Source: Diadema setosum
Lineage: Eukaryota; Echinodermata; Echinoidea; Diadematoida; Diadematidae
Direction: 5' to 3'
Assembly (NCBI GenBank): GCA_033980235.1
Contig: CM067069.1
Span: 16,229,150 to 16,293,149 of the forward strand
Length of the DNA: 64,000 nt
How positions within the stretch are numbered: the first letter of the stretch is position 1; each line of letters starts with the position of its first letter. Below, piece after piece: positions 24,884 to 35,837 of the stretch. The notes beneath the pieces are model-generated. The model saw only the letters and a list, made by a program, of their open reading frames with translations, had not been told where the DNA came from and searched no databases. A program made the position numbers and the translations under genes.

Positions 24884-27800
24884 CTTTGGACGAAGGGTGG
24901 TGAGGGTGGTGTTCCTACATGACGCGCCACCACCCAACCCACCCTTTCGGCACAAGCCGGTAAACACAATCACAAAGACTCCAATGAGGGTTGCTAGTTT
25001 GTTTGTTTGTATTTTTGTTCTGTTTTGTTTTTGTTTTTGTTTAGACATCTGTGTGTTATGTGCCTACATTTCATAGGAAATACAGTCTATCTCCCAAATG
25101 AGGGAGGCTTTATTTTATCAGGAGTGGAAGGAAAATTATTACATTCAGGGACCCTCTTGCAAAATCTCACTAGGAAGTTCTGTATTCCGTCATGTCCCTG
25201 TACAACTCCTCACTCCATTCTACACATTAAACCCGCCCGTTTCATATATTAACCCACTGAGGATGGACTGATTTTTCTACAACACGCATTTCCCATAGAC
25301 ACTTGCCCGAGTATGCTCGGGACTCGTCCTCAACGGGTTAAACTGTGCTCTGGCAATGAGGAATCCATGGTTAATTGTACTTACGATGAAGCTCCTCTGT
25401 CTCGCGATCCAACTTGGCAGTGTCTTTGTTGTTCATGTGCTGTCTATTTCCCCCAGCATTGTCTAGAAGATAGCATTACAAGAGATATAACAAATCAGCC
25501 ATCTGGATGGTTACAGTTAGAAGAAAATAAAGCTCATGGAAATCTTCAGTGACTGACACATATTTTTCAAGCATCCCAATGTTCGAACAGTTGAATAATG
25601 CAAAAGCACAAAGCACAAGAATACTTTTACAGTCTAACCATATGGCCATGTCCGTCTTGTAAAAGAAGTACATTGTACTTGCAGTGTTGTACCAGCAGTA
25701 GAGAATATCTCTTTGTCATTTGGTCTAAGATATTAATGTCCAATTATGTCATTATTCTGCTCCTCTTGTTTGTTGTTGACTAAAACATCTGTCAGTGCTT
25801 TCACTCTACAGTGCACAGTAAAATCTGGACAGTTTACGGGCAATTCAAGATGGGGGATGTCATCATGAGAGTACAGTATATTTGGTTGCTGACCATACAA
25901 AGTCAGATTTGCAATTTAACCCCTTGAGGCAGGCTGACTCTGCTACAACACACATTACCCATGAGGGTTTAGTGAGACAGCATGAAGAAAAGTCATCAAT
26001 GTACAAATCTGTATTATACTGTGTACTGTGGTTCCTGTTTTTGTATTTTGATTGAATGTACTTGTAATCTTCTTCTTTTTTTTTCTTCTTCTTCACTCTT
26101 CTTCTCTTTTCAATGGGGGTGTGGGAAGGAAGTTGGTGCATTGTGTACGGGTACTCACATTTCTTGGTTGTATCAACCTGTGCTCCTTTCCTCTGTGCTG
26201 CATTGACTGCCTATGGGTGAACAAAAAGGGCAAAAGACAATATGACATGATACATGTATCTAACTTTACCTTACTTTGAATGAAAAGTCTTCATGCCAAA
26301 CAATCAGCGGTATACCAGAAATTTCAGCATAGGCTTAAGATGTATACATGTGAAAATATTAAAGACAATTACAACATGTGAAAACAAAATGACAACCATA
26401 CTAGGGGGGAATAATCATTTTAATACTGAGAAGTGAAGCAGAAATCAACACTTCATGCAATGTAATAGACTTTAAATTCACTTGATCAAAAGATTTGATA
26501 CATGCTGTTATACAATGTGCAATTCTGACACAATTTCACTCACAAGGACCTATGATGTACATTTTCATTTACATGTACATGTACATGTACTTGAGTGTAG
26601 TACATGGAGTGTAGTACATAAAATTGTGGATATATTTGCTTGGATCTGGAACTGAAATTGTAATGTACATGCATTATATGTACATGCTTTGTCTTTCATT
26701 TAGATTTACAGTGTGCTTACAAGCAATACCAAGTTACTAAACATTTTTTTTTAAAATTCATTATCATAATATCGCTATTATACTTTTGCAGATTTTGTAA
26801 TATATTCCAAAGTGAGATTAAGAAATACTGTGGTAGACCCTACTAGTACTACAGTACTAGACAGTAGGGCATGGTCTACAGTTGTACCTAGGTATTGTAG
26901 CGAGGGGAAAAAAAGTTGATGTGACGTTGATGTAACATTACGGAGTGATGAAGTACACATGTATTTCAGATGGTTGCTGAAATGGTAATTAAACAAATCT
27001 CACTAGATAAAGCATGATTAGAAAATAAATTCAGCGTCAAACAATAAAAAGACACAACTGTACACTGCACACTCTTACAAGCAAATGAACCAGGGCAATG
27101 GCATGTCATGTGTTGCGCTGTAGACCAGTCATCATTGACATTATATACTAGATCCAGTTAACGAGCTCCTTCTTCTGCCTCCTTCATACAGTATGTAGTT
27201 GAAGATTCTTGCAGACTGTGTGTGTTTAATTTATGCGGCCATTCAAGTGATACAGTAAGTAACAGATTTACAGATATTTACAAGCACATAGACAGCAAAT
27301 ACAATTTTACAAATAACACAGACTATCCACCATTATCAATAATGCTCAGTTGATTATGGAATTGAAGGCTCCCACAGACAGCTGCGCTGAAACAATTTCT
27401 GAGGACAGGGAATATATTCTAGCTCTTTCTGTTCTAAAAAAAAGAATGAATGACGATGCTAGATGTCTACTCATTATGACTCCATGAGTAAATGAGTTCA
27501 CAAGTATGGTATCTGATTCTGATACTGTGGTTCGGTGGCTCTCGTCGACAGGGTAGGCTAAACTTGTTTGCTTCTAGGCATGGTCCTGCATGTCAAAAGA
27601 TGAGCAATATTATTACCGGTATATAAATTGTGTAGGGCCTAACTGTATGTTACCCAGTGTATCCTACATCATGTTATTCATGGACTGGTATGTAGCCCGT
27701 CACTTTCTCTTGGTGACACATCGACACTTGAGCCTGGAGGCATGCCATTGTGATTCAGAGTGAATCTTGCAGACATTCTTCTCTCTCCCATTCCACTTTG

Positions 27801-28248
27801 TGGATGATGTTCTATATCTAGGCCTAACGACTAACGTTATAGGAAATTGCATCATCATGACATAAAATTTAGCTAAAACTTTTGTCAGTTTTGAAGCGAT
27901 CTGTAGTGAGTGTAGAATCTGGAGCTCTTACAAAACAGTACAGTCTTCAACGTGTGGCGTGTAGTAACCGTGTGCATCAGTGCATGTAGGCTGTAGCCTG
28001 GATTATTATTCCGAGTCAGAAATTTCACGATTGTCACACCGCACCGTCACTCTGGTCTCTGTCTTTCTGTAACAACACGTTAGTGAGTGAGTGTCTCTCA
28101 TCCATGCTCATGCCCAGGCAGAATGTTACGTTTTCTTTTTAGGTTTTGACTTTTTAATGGCGCAGCTTACCTGCTGAGACCTCAACTGTGCGGCTCTAGG
28201 TGTTTTCTTCCTCAAATAAGTGACTTCGTCCCAGTCTGCTTCTGCCAT
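20094..28248 (-). CDS. EDF1: EDF1 / multiprotein-bridging factor 1, six exons, complete
   Basis: Minus-strand exons 28248-28171, 26210-26159, 25462-25385, 22256-22174, 21464-21371 and 20146-20094 join to 438 bp, 145 residues plus stop. All introns have GT..AG ends and every junction phase agrees. Residues 1-70 are the MBF1 N-terminal domain ([15 protein letters not shown], then [13 protein letters not shown] at about 58-70). Residues 78-133 are the Cro/C1-type helix-turn-helix, with [16 protein letters not shown] and [11 protein letters not shown]. The tail is basic, ending GKDKGKP and a short GGKK. Length is close to human EDF1 (148). The family is a conserved coactivator that bridges bZIP or nuclear-receptor factors to TBP, and it also binds collided ribosomes, so it acts in both nucleus and cytoplasm. 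The start is fixed by the conserved MAE-DWD opening. Introns carry transposons but the exons look intact and functional. Confidence 0.96.
20154..20195. repeat. (GA)n and G-run beside the EDF1 last-exon acceptor
   Basis: About 14 GA units, then 14 G. On the minus (gene) strand this reads as a C/T-rich tract 8-50 bases upstream of the acceptor, so it probably serves as the polypyrimidine tract. Confidence 0.85.
20656..20838. mobile_element. hAT-like MITE, copy 1 (EDF1 intron 5)
   Basis: Begins CAGGGCTGCACTCTCACCC and ends inverted as TGTGCAGCATTG. Flanks are CTATTAC (20649-20655) and CTATTAT (20839-20845), an almost exact duplication. The interior repeats ACTGGTCCGAC-type motifs in both orientations and can fold. 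A second copy is at 21511-21681. Confidence 0.75.
21371..21464 (-). CDS. EDF1: EDF1 coding exon 5
   Basis: Residues 98-128 plus one base, the core of the HTH domain ([19 protein letters not shown]), between a T-rich TACAG acceptor and GTGAGT. Confidence 0.96.
21511..21681. mobile_element. hAT-like MITE, copy 2 (EDF1 intron 4)
   Basis: Same element and orientation as 20656-20838. Flanked by an exact CCCATAC duplication (21504-21510 and 21682-21688). It ends less than 50 bases upstream of exon 5 on the gene strand. Confidence 0.8.
22174..22256 (-). CDS. EDF1: EDF1 coding exon 4
   Basis: Completes His70 and encodes residues 71-97, the linker and first helix of the HTH domain, between TACAG and GTAAGT. 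Confidence 0.95.
22640..23098. repeat. Degenerate TTGGTCTAAT array, switching strand at about 22915
   Basis: About a dozen imperfect copies of TTGGTCTAAT or TTTCGTCTAAT occur between 22650 and 22900. The complement (ATTAGACCAA-type) occurs from about 22983 on, continuing after the insertion at 24530-24650. A T-run and G-run lie at the turning point. Confidence 0.75.
23099..24524. mobile_element. GTGACC-ended transposon (family F2), 1.4 kb, nested
   Basis: 1426 bp, flanked by AAAT (23095-23098 and 24525-24528). Inverted repeats of about 31 bp begin GTGACC, followed by GCGACAACGGTTTCAGGC in both arms. It splits the TTGGTCTAAT array. No transposase domain seen, so it is probably non-autonomous. 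Confidence 0.85.
24765..24781. repeat. Poly-G run
   Basis: 17 consecutive G in the right arm of the palindromic element. Confidence 0.9.
24846..24883. repeat. Long poly-G tract
   Basis: Four G, one A, then 33 G: the longest G run of the window and a strong G-quadruplex candidate. Confidence 0.9.
25253..25337. mobile_element. Very short MITE with TTAA duplication and CCC...GGG ends
   Basis: About 85 bp between TTAA sites at 25249-25252 and 25338-25341. Ends are CCCACTGAGGAtGGACT and, reversed, CCCGTTGAGGACGAGTC. The CCC...GGG polarity next to TTAA is piggyBac-like. It contains the palindrome CCCGAGTATGCTCGGG. A related fragment lies at 25917-25971 and an inverted one at about 55880-55965. 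Confidence 0.6.
25385..25462 (-). CDS. EDF1: EDF1 coding exon 3
   Basis: Completes Tyr44 and encodes residues 45-69 plus the first base of His70, between TTCTAG and GTAAGT. Confidence 0.95.
26159..26210 (-). CDS. EDF1: EDF1 coding exon 2
   Basis: Residues 27-43 ([17 protein letters not shown]) plus the first base of Tyr44, between a CATAG acceptor and a GTGAGT donor. Confidence 0.95.
26211..28170 (-). other. EDF1 intron 1
   Basis: Two-kilobase intron with GTAAGC and CATAG ends on the gene strand. No transposon with clear ends and no other gene seen. Confidence 0.6.
28171..28248 (-). CDS. EDF1: EDF1 coding exon 1
   Basis: Residues 1-26 ([18 protein letters not shown] and on), ending in phase 0 at a GTAAGC donor. 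Confidence 0.95.
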
Positions 28249-30054
28249 GATGAGTTCACTGTTAAACAACTGAAACTAAAGCACGCTCAGTCTCTCACAC
28301 CATCTGTATTTCAACAGTTTCCTGAGCTGTAAGAGCACAAGTGTGATTACCGTGTGTACGACCCGTACGCTATTATGCTGTTATTACTGTACGTGGTCCA
28401 TACATGGTGTACGTGTATAGAATATAGCATAGCGTACAGCACTGTATACAGATACATGTATGTGGGCGCGAGCCGCAGTACAGAACGAAGATGTATTGGC
28501 AATAAACTCGGCTAATGCATAACTCGGCCTTGTTACGCCTCGTGAGTCGCATGGGTTTGAGAAATATTTTTTTCTGGAAACATCTATCATGAATGACACT
28601 ATTTGGTGAAAATCACCAAAAAATTTGTATAGAAATTGTTCACCATTTTGATAGATTATTGATCAGATATATCAAAAAGATATCATAAATAGAGTCTCAT
28701 GACTTTTATTTTGGTATAATATCAGTGTTTTTTTTTTTAAAAAAGGCTTTTAGTAGTATGGTATTACATTGTATATAGGCCTATAAAGTAGGAGGAACTC
28801 GATGAGTCATTGAGTGCTCGAACAAACAGGCGATGAATGTATTAAACCGGGATACATGTCTTTTTACCTATGTTCATAATGTCATATAAGCGTACTTGTA
28901 ATTTAAGTTTGCTGTTACCAAAATTTGTGTTGTGAAATGATCGAGCTTAGATTTTGTCACGCTTGCCGTTCTGTATAGGTCCCTGATGTTCATTTCATAT
29001 TTTGTATGTATGTACATATTTATTTTGAACTCGAATACTAAAATACGAAATCAAATAGGTTGTTTAAGTTAATAAACTTTCAAATCAAGGATTTGGTGTA
29101 ATAGCTCCATGGTTTAGCTGTCGTCATGGTTTGAAGAGGCTCAATAACTGAGGGCTAACTTGTTGAGTGCAAGACTGCTCTGGGTTTGCCCCCCCCCCCC
29201 CTCCCCACACACACACGCATACACACACACACTGCACACACCGGCTTTGCAGATGAAAGATTTTTTTTTTTTCCCTCCCTTACGGGCTTTGGGAAGTGAA
29301 GCATGCTCCTCTTGAGTTGCATCACAGGTTTTTGGAAGGGAAGCTAGCAAACCGGCTGGTATTGACCTATAAATATGCAGTGCACTAGGGTGGAGAAATG
29401 TCCTGCAAAAAGGCCTTCCCGGAAAGTTTGAAGCAAAACATGCACAGTGAGCACATAGTCGGGGCAAAAACCAAGAAGCTCATTATTATAGGCCTATATA
29501 AACCCTAACATTTCGGTATTTTCTCGGGAGTTTGAAACTAACCCCATGATCGGAACCGGTGTGCTTTAAGTAAGTTGTTCAGGAAATATTTGAAAACTGT
29601 ATGACCATAATCAAAATTAAGAAAGACCCCCCTATTTCAGCGATTTTATCCCCCTCCCCCCTCCCCGCGAATTTAGCCCTTAAAGTATTATTAATAGATG
29701 TACCGGTACATCCCTTTCTCAGGAAAATCGGAAATGCGCATGCGGAACAGGCTGATGACCACCTGCTTTTTTTTTTTAATATTTTTTATATTTTTATTTT
29801 ATTATTTTTTTGGGGGGGGGGGGTGGTGTTGGAGATAATTATTACAGGGCCTATGCTACTGAATAAAAATATTCCCAATTGTACACATCCATTATACAAT
29901 ACATATATTTATACACATAATTATTATTTAGTGATGTATACACTTGTCATTGTATGTACACTGACGAACGTCCGAGGCGGGCCGAACATTTTGTGAATAA
30001 AAACCTTGCTGGAACTTAATGGCGTACTCGAGACCAATATATATGCATATATTA

Positions 30055-30056
<2 letters not shown>

Positions 30057-30114
<58 letters not shown>

Positions 30115-30141
30115 TATGTCTGTGTGTGTGTGTGTGTGTGT
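30057..30141. repeat. (TA)n followed by (TG)n microsatellite
   Basis: About 26 TA units, a short spacer, then 11 TG units. Confidence 0.9.
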
Positions 30142-30476
30142 ATTCATAACATGCGTTTGATTATACAAAGGTGGCCCCTGATTGATACTATCTAGACAAT
30201 TTTAAAGTACATTCAAATCACTTGAAGCTATAGTTATAGGGTGATGAGGAAGTAATAGTGTGATCTATAATTTGATAGAATGAACGATCTGTCGTTTGAA
30301 TGAGATCGATGGTCGTTTCAAATCAAATCAAATCAAAACTATACTGTGTCTGTGTACGACTCAGTTTTCAAACCGATCCCGAGACCGAATTGTTTGTGGC
30401 CGACTTGGTACAAGCACCACCAGACGCCGTACAGACCTGCCCATTTCTGAAAGGGCGCCAACACAGTGGCAGTTAC

Positions 30477-30525
30477 GCAAAGAGATTTTTCTCCTCCCCA
30501 CAGTCACTGGGGAAAATCTCTTTGC
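30477..30525. repeat. Perfect 13-bp-stem hairpin
   Basis: GCAAAGAGATTTT pairs exactly with AAAATCTCTTTGC. Inside the loop CCCC and GGGG can add a second stem. Possible folded RNA or repeat remnant; no family recognised. Confidence 0.8.
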
Positions 30526-30558
30526 ATGCAGTTACGAAAGAACTTGACATCTTGGTGG

Positions 30559-30574
30559 GCGACATGCATGTCGC
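30559..30574. repeat. Perfect 16-bp palindrome
   Basis: GCGACATGCATGTCGC, 34 bases after the hairpin at 30477-30525. Confidence 0.9.
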
Positions 30575-30812
30575 AGAGATTCATATATCTTTATTTAAAA
30601 AACAAACAAACAAACAAACAAAACAAAACTCTTTTTGAGTGCTGCCCACTGTAATTTATGATCTCTATGTCGTAGAGATCATTCAGTCTGGATGATGCCA
30701 GCATGCATAATTCTGCCAGTCAGTGTTTGAGTTGACTCAAATGAAGTGACGCTAGACAAAATCAAAAACACAACAACACAACACGACACGACATGATACG
30801 ACACGACATAAG

Positions 30813-30960
30813 AACATAACATAACATAACATAACATAACATAACATAACATAACATAACATAACATAACATGTAACATAACATAACATAACATAACATA
30901 ACATAACATAACATAACATGACATAACATAACATAACAAACATGACATAACATAACATAG
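30813..30960. repeat. (ATAAC)n pentanucleotide array
   Basis: About 28 units of ATAAC with a few ATG or ACA interruptions. It keeps all three minus-strand frames open and so creates spurious Cys/Tyr/Val/Met-rich ORFs. Confidence 0.92.
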
Positions 30961-32340
30961 CATAATGATAGAAGTTTCGTTAAAATATTGCAGGTCTAAA
31001 ATGCAATTTAAAGTCGTTTTACCTGATATAAATTGCACTGAATATAAATGGCAACGACCAGTCGACTGGAACACCCTCGTTTCTCACGCATTCACTGTAA
31101 CATAAGGCCTATTGATTCTAGAATGAAAGAGCACTTGACTATAAACTGCATTCAGAAAGCAGGGGGAATCCCTGCTATCCTTAACACATAATGTCACTAT
31201 CAAGTTTATGGAATTTGTAATTTTCATGAACAATGAATTTTTGTGGAATTTTCTTTATATTTGCTTTATGTTGTTGTCCACTAATACGTCATAACTCTAG
31301 TAGTCTCTTCATCGAGCAGTTCCAACACCAAGACTGTAAAAATTCATGACTTTTGCATCATATTGTTCGATTTTCCACAAACTTTCACTGATGTGTTCCA
31401 CGAAGGCTGCTGCTTTTACTCAATCCACATTTCTCTTTGGGTTTTAGTTTCTTTTAACTTGACCTTTGACCTGTCATCCCTTTTATTTCATGCAATTATC
31501 TGTTTATTTTATTTAGCGTATCCTTCCTGTCAGACATTATACCACTGGATACTCTTTGCTGTCTATAGGTGTGCCAATTTATTGCACATTTTAATCTATC
31601 GCCATTATGAATAATCATGCAAAATACTTATACAATATAACATCATTCAAAACGATATGCATCACCACTGGACATTCTAGCTGTAGAAAATAGCTCATAA
31701 AAGTGACATTTTGGGAAAACGTAGTCTGACCATAATCTTGACCTTTGATCTTTTACTATACAGCATGGATCATCTCGCGTAGGTATTGTCTATCTTCCAG
31801 CACCCTACAATTGACAGATTTGAAAAACGAGTTCGGGAACAGAATGATTAAGGTGTTCGGGAACATCATGACTGACTGGAACATTCTGATCAACGAGTTT
31901 GGGAACATAATGTTCTTTGGTATAGGACCAATACCAACGGAACATCATGTTCGCGATCGAACTCGTCAATCTGCCCTTCCGTTTAGCATCCAGGACAAGC
32001 TAGCCCTAGATGAAATTAACGCGCCAGGCCTATTATTCCACATTCCATGGGCCAGTACTTCGTTTTTATAAAAGCCATACAAATATTATGGTAGAACAAC
32101 CACTGATAACGATCGAAAGAGTGTATAATATCATGAATAGATCATCGACATTCTCTGTTTACTGACAGCATAATTCTTTGGTCCGTGAACATTGCAAGAG
32201 TTTCATAATACACCTCAGATTCCTAACATTCTTTCTTTGTCAGAGGTTACAAACAGTCTTTTGTTGGCCAGTGACGTCACACATACATGAGACGAAGAAC
32301 AGAAATGCACGTTAAATTTTGTCTTTGGTTATACAAAAAA

Positions 32341-33713
32341 AGCAGTTATTCATCCAACTTTGAAAAAAGCAGGCTTAGATCACGAGTGTTTAAAAAATTA
32401 CCGTCCAATTTCAAATTTACCTTATTTAAGTAAATTGCTTGAAAAGGTTGTTTTCTCACACCTGACAATGTATCTGCAAGATAATGAATTGCTTGATTCA
32501 TTTCAATCTGCCTACAAGCCTGTAGAAACACTGTTAGTCAACTTATCAGATATTGTGTTCAGAGAATAGTGGTAACATCACTGCATGCTCTTATCATGCT
32601 TGATATGAGCTCAGCTTTTGACACAGTCGATCATGCTATTCTGATTCAACGATTGAGATATTTGGGCATCAAAGGAACTGTTCTTGATTGGTTTATATCC
32701 TACTTATGTGATCGATCTCATTATGTCAGAATTGGTGATTCTACCTCTTGTAAAACTATGACAAAGTTTGGTGTACCTCAAGGTTCTGTTGGAGGCCCGC
32801 TGATTTTTTCTCTGTATGCAACCAATTAGTGAAGTATTTCGCAAGCATTATAGTTATCATTGTTATGCGGATGATATACAACTTTATTTGTCTTTTAAAC
32901 CCACTCTGTCTTCATTGTCATCCGCCATTGTAAAACTCGAAGCATGTTTGCAAGACCTGAAAATTTGGCTTACATCCAATGGCCTTAAACTAAATGATGA
33001 TAATCTGAGTTTCTGTTATTGGGATCAAAGCATTTATGTTAAACAAAGTTGATTATCAGTCATGTCATGTCAACATCGGTAGCACTTGCATTACTCCGTC
33101 GAAAACAGCCCGTAATTTAGGTGTCATATTTGATCAGGAAATGTAATTTCGAAGTCATGTAACTCATATTCAGCGGAAGTTCGATATCAGTTGCGTAATT
33201 TAAGTTTCATAAGGAATTTTGTCTAAATCTGCAGTTGAGATACTTATTCATGCTTTGATTTCTTCTCGGTTGGATTTTTCGAATTCATTGTTGTGTAATC
33301 TTTCAAAAAAAGATGTCACAAAACTTCAACGGTTGCAAAATTCTGCTGCCCGATTGTTAACTTTTACTAATAAGTTTGATTCCATGTCACCAGTTCTCCG
33401 TTCCTTACATTGCTTACCTGTAGAAAAAAGGATTATTTTCAAGATTCTGTTATTAGTTCATCATTCAGTTCATTCTTTTTCCCCAATATACATAAGTAAT
33501 TCTGTTCAAAACTACAATCCGACACGAAGGCTACGTTCATCATCAGATGCATTCTTACTCCAAACACCCAGAGTAAAACATGGGTATGGTTATCGTGCTT
33601 TTTCCGTTATGGGACCAAAATTGTGGAATCAGTTACCTCTTCAGTTAAGGGAACTGTCTTCTACAAAGTCATTCAAATCCAAACTTAAAATTTATCTGTT
33701 CCTTTCATACTGA
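32341..33713 (+). pseudogene. 5'-truncated, frameshifted LINE reverse transcriptase (CR1/L2-like)
   Basis: Successive plus-strand frames encode recognisable reverse transcriptase blocks: NYRPISNLPYLSKLLEKV (about 32397-32450), SFQSAYKP, LDMSSAFDTVDHAIL (about 32599-32642), GVPQGSVGGPL, and the catalytic YADD with IQLYLSF near 32860. The C-terminal LINE segment is open from 33219 to 33713 (LQRLQNSAARLL, LHCLPV, YGYRAFSVMGPKLWNQLP). Frameshifts and an internal stop after 32569 break it, and the N-terminal endonuclease is absent. These motifs are typical of the CR1/L2/Jockey group; the exact clade is not decided. Its translated product would not be functional. Its 3' end runs into an ATT tail. 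Confidence 0.9.
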
Positions 33714-33924
33714 GGACAGTAATTGCTGTATGTCATTAATATTGGATCAATATTGTATTTTTAATTGATATATGTTGTATTCTTTATTTGGTATATATTT
33801 GCTTTTGTTTACCATTTTCTTCTTTGTTGAAATATTTGAATATGTATATGCATGTGATATTTTTTTCATTTTTGAAGCGCCATGAGCACTGAAAAGTGGA
33901 CCTGTGCGCTATACAAGTAGCCAC

Positions 33925-33995
<71 letters not shown>
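33714..33995 (+). mobile_element. LINE 3' UTR and (ATT)n tail
   Basis: AT-rich 3' region ending GCGCCATGAGCACTG, then GTGCGCTATACAAG, then about 23 ATT units (33924-33994). The same 3' module occurs alone at 34404-34510. Confidence 0.8.
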
Positions 33996-33996
<1 letters not shown>

Positions 33997-34403
33997 AGTA
34001 GTATACGTGCTTACTTTCCGTATAAAGTAAACTGTACAGGTGTGCGCATCCAATTCCCAGTTTTCTACTCTTCCAAAGTTTCTCGCTTTCTGGTGTAGTC
34101 TTCTTCTGTTATTTTGTGTCGGCAACTATTTATCAGACAACGACATTTATGAATAAATGGTACTGCATGGTAGCTACTGGCTATACTCATGTCCATGCGG
34201 AATTGAATAATGGTTGAATAATTATATTATAATGAAAATGATAATAATAATTACATACAAATAATGACAATGATAATGATGACGATAGTGATTGATAAAG
34301 ATATAGTCTAGATCTTATTACGTATATACGTAAAAAAAGTGAAGATGTCACATAATTCCTTTTCTTCTTCTTCTTTTTTCTTCTCCTAACCCTAAGACTA
34401 ATA

Positions 34404-34451
34404 GCGCCATGAGCATCTTTTGATGGACTGTTGCGCTATAAAAGTATACAC

Positions 34452-34493
<42 letters not shown>

Positions 34494-34510
34494 TATTATT
34501 ATTATTATAA
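34404..34510 (+). mobile_element. Solo LINE/SINE 3' end with (ATT)n tail
   Basis: GCGCCATGAGCATC, then GTTGCGCTATAAAAG and about 20 ATT units. It parallels the tail of the LINE at 33.9 kb but has no body, so it is a severely 5'-truncated insertion or a SINE that shares the LINE tail. Confidence 0.65.
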
Positions 34511-34517
34511 TATATAT

Positions 34518-34551
<34 letters not shown>

Positions 34552-34552
34552 T

Positions 34553-34580
<28 letters not shown>
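34511..34580. repeat. Compound AC / AT / TG microsatellite
   Basis: CA units, then TA units, then TG units: a near-palindromic simple-repeat block that follows the ATT tail. Confidence 0.85.
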
Positions 34581-34584
<4 letters not shown>

Positions 34585-35239
34585 TTAACTTTTTTCCTTG
34601 TCATTATTGTTAATATTGATTTCACCGATATCACTATTATCATTATAATTACTACGATACACTACATGTACTACAACATAGTACTTCTATACAACTACTA
34701 TACCCCCTATCTTTGCCTATATTATACTTACTATTTTGTCGATACTTTTGTTGTTTTGATTTCCGATTCAAGAGTCTAGAGCAGGTTTTATGCCCCCATG
34801 CTACAGCAAACTAACATAAACTCAAATTTAGAAGAAAAACATTCCGTACAAACAATTTCATAATGGTGTAGCCCTATTATACAGTTGCCGCAGGCTGGTT
34901 CCAGCATCAGTGAGCACGTGACCTCCTGACGACCCACCGCATGAAAATGCGGTTTTCCTATATCACAAAGAAAGCAAATCAGAGAAGACGAAAAAAAAAA
35001 ATGTCCTTATATTATACGGAAGGATTATAAAGAGACCAGCCTGAAAGAGACAATGCACTTGTTTACACACTTACACTGCATTGAGAATATTAGTGCAATG
35101 TATATTACGCGATAGCGTTATTAGGTGTATCTCCCCTCCCATGTCTTTCTTTAAGAGGAATATTGACGGACAACGTGTAAATAATATTATGCGAATTCAT
35201 GTGATGGGTTCCATGTTCAAGAACTGTCAAATGAAGAGC

Positions 35240-35376
35240 AAAAAATAAATAAGTAAATCAATAAAGTGAATAAATGAATGAATGAATAAATAAATGAATA
35301 GATAGATGAATAAATAAATAAATGAATGAATAAATAAATGAATAAATAGATAAATAAATAAATACATAAATGAAAT
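35240..35376. repeat. Degenerate AATA/AATG tetranucleotide array
   Basis: Imperfect units of AATAAATA and AATGAATG over about 135 bp. Open in several minus-strand frames, giving Ile/Phe/Leu/Tyr-rich false ORFs. Confidence 0.85.
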
Positions 35377-35837
35377 GAAACAAATGAAGAAAAAAATAAT
35401 GGAATAAACCCAAACTCTCTGAGAAGTGTTGTGTGAACTCGAATACAAAATATTTGCTGTTGCCATTTGAAACTTTGCATTTTCTCATTAATATTTAATG
35501 CAATGTTATTATGCATGAAACGATGATATCACCTCATCTCACAGCTCTCATAAACGTTTTGTTAAAACATGTGATAATCCTGATTTGGTCTTTACTTTTG
35601 CAACTACAATTCCTTTCCCTTTCAAATGGTCATTGCTACAGATTCTTTGAACTCTTCACTGATTTGGAGTGGAGCTGGCAAGTTATTCCGTTTGAGTTCA
35701 TTGAGAAGAATAACAAAATTCAGAGAACATTTTTTGTTAGCATACACCATGCGAGGTCAGGACAATGTCTTTAGTTCTCGTCAAAACTGCTTGAATAGTG
35801 TAATTACGGACTTGTAATGAAAGCAAGATAAACTTGA

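Larger units (their letters stand above)
22540..24960. mobile_element. 2.4-kb palindromic element with long terminal inverted repeats (EDF1 intron 3)
   Basis: Left arm 22541-22625 (GGCTTGTGCCGAAATGGTGG, then GGTGGCGCGTC, then ACCACCCTTCGTCCAAAGCC) recurs inverted at about 24830-24958. An extra partial copy lies at 24740-24800. Inward of the arms are degenerate TTGGTCTAAT repeats on the left and their complement on the right. A GTGACC-ended element (23099-24524) is inserted within. No transposase frame found. The target duplication is unclear. Confidence 0.7.
28249..32340. other. Intergenic between EDF1 and the LINE fragment
   Basis: Contains the probable EDF1 promoter next to 28249 (no TATA box seen), a (TA)n/(TG)n block, an ATAAC array and three palindromes near 30.5 kb. 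The open plus-strand frame 30300-30638 has no recognised domain. Confidence 0.5.

Noticed and set aside
24685..25076. Gly-rich and Pro-rich frames on both strands
   Set aside because: Due to long poly-G tracts in the palindromic element.
30679..31074. Minus-strand Met-Leu-Cys-Tyr-Val-rich ORFs
   Set aside because: Direct translation of the ATAAC pentanucleotide array.
33784..34779. Poly-Ile and poly-Tyr/Asn frames
   Set aside because: Translations of (ATT)n and AC/TG microsatellites after the LINE tails.
35217..35516. Minus-strand Ile/Phe/Leu/Tyr-rich ORFs resembling membrane proteins
   Set aside because: Produced by the AATA/AATG simple repeat.
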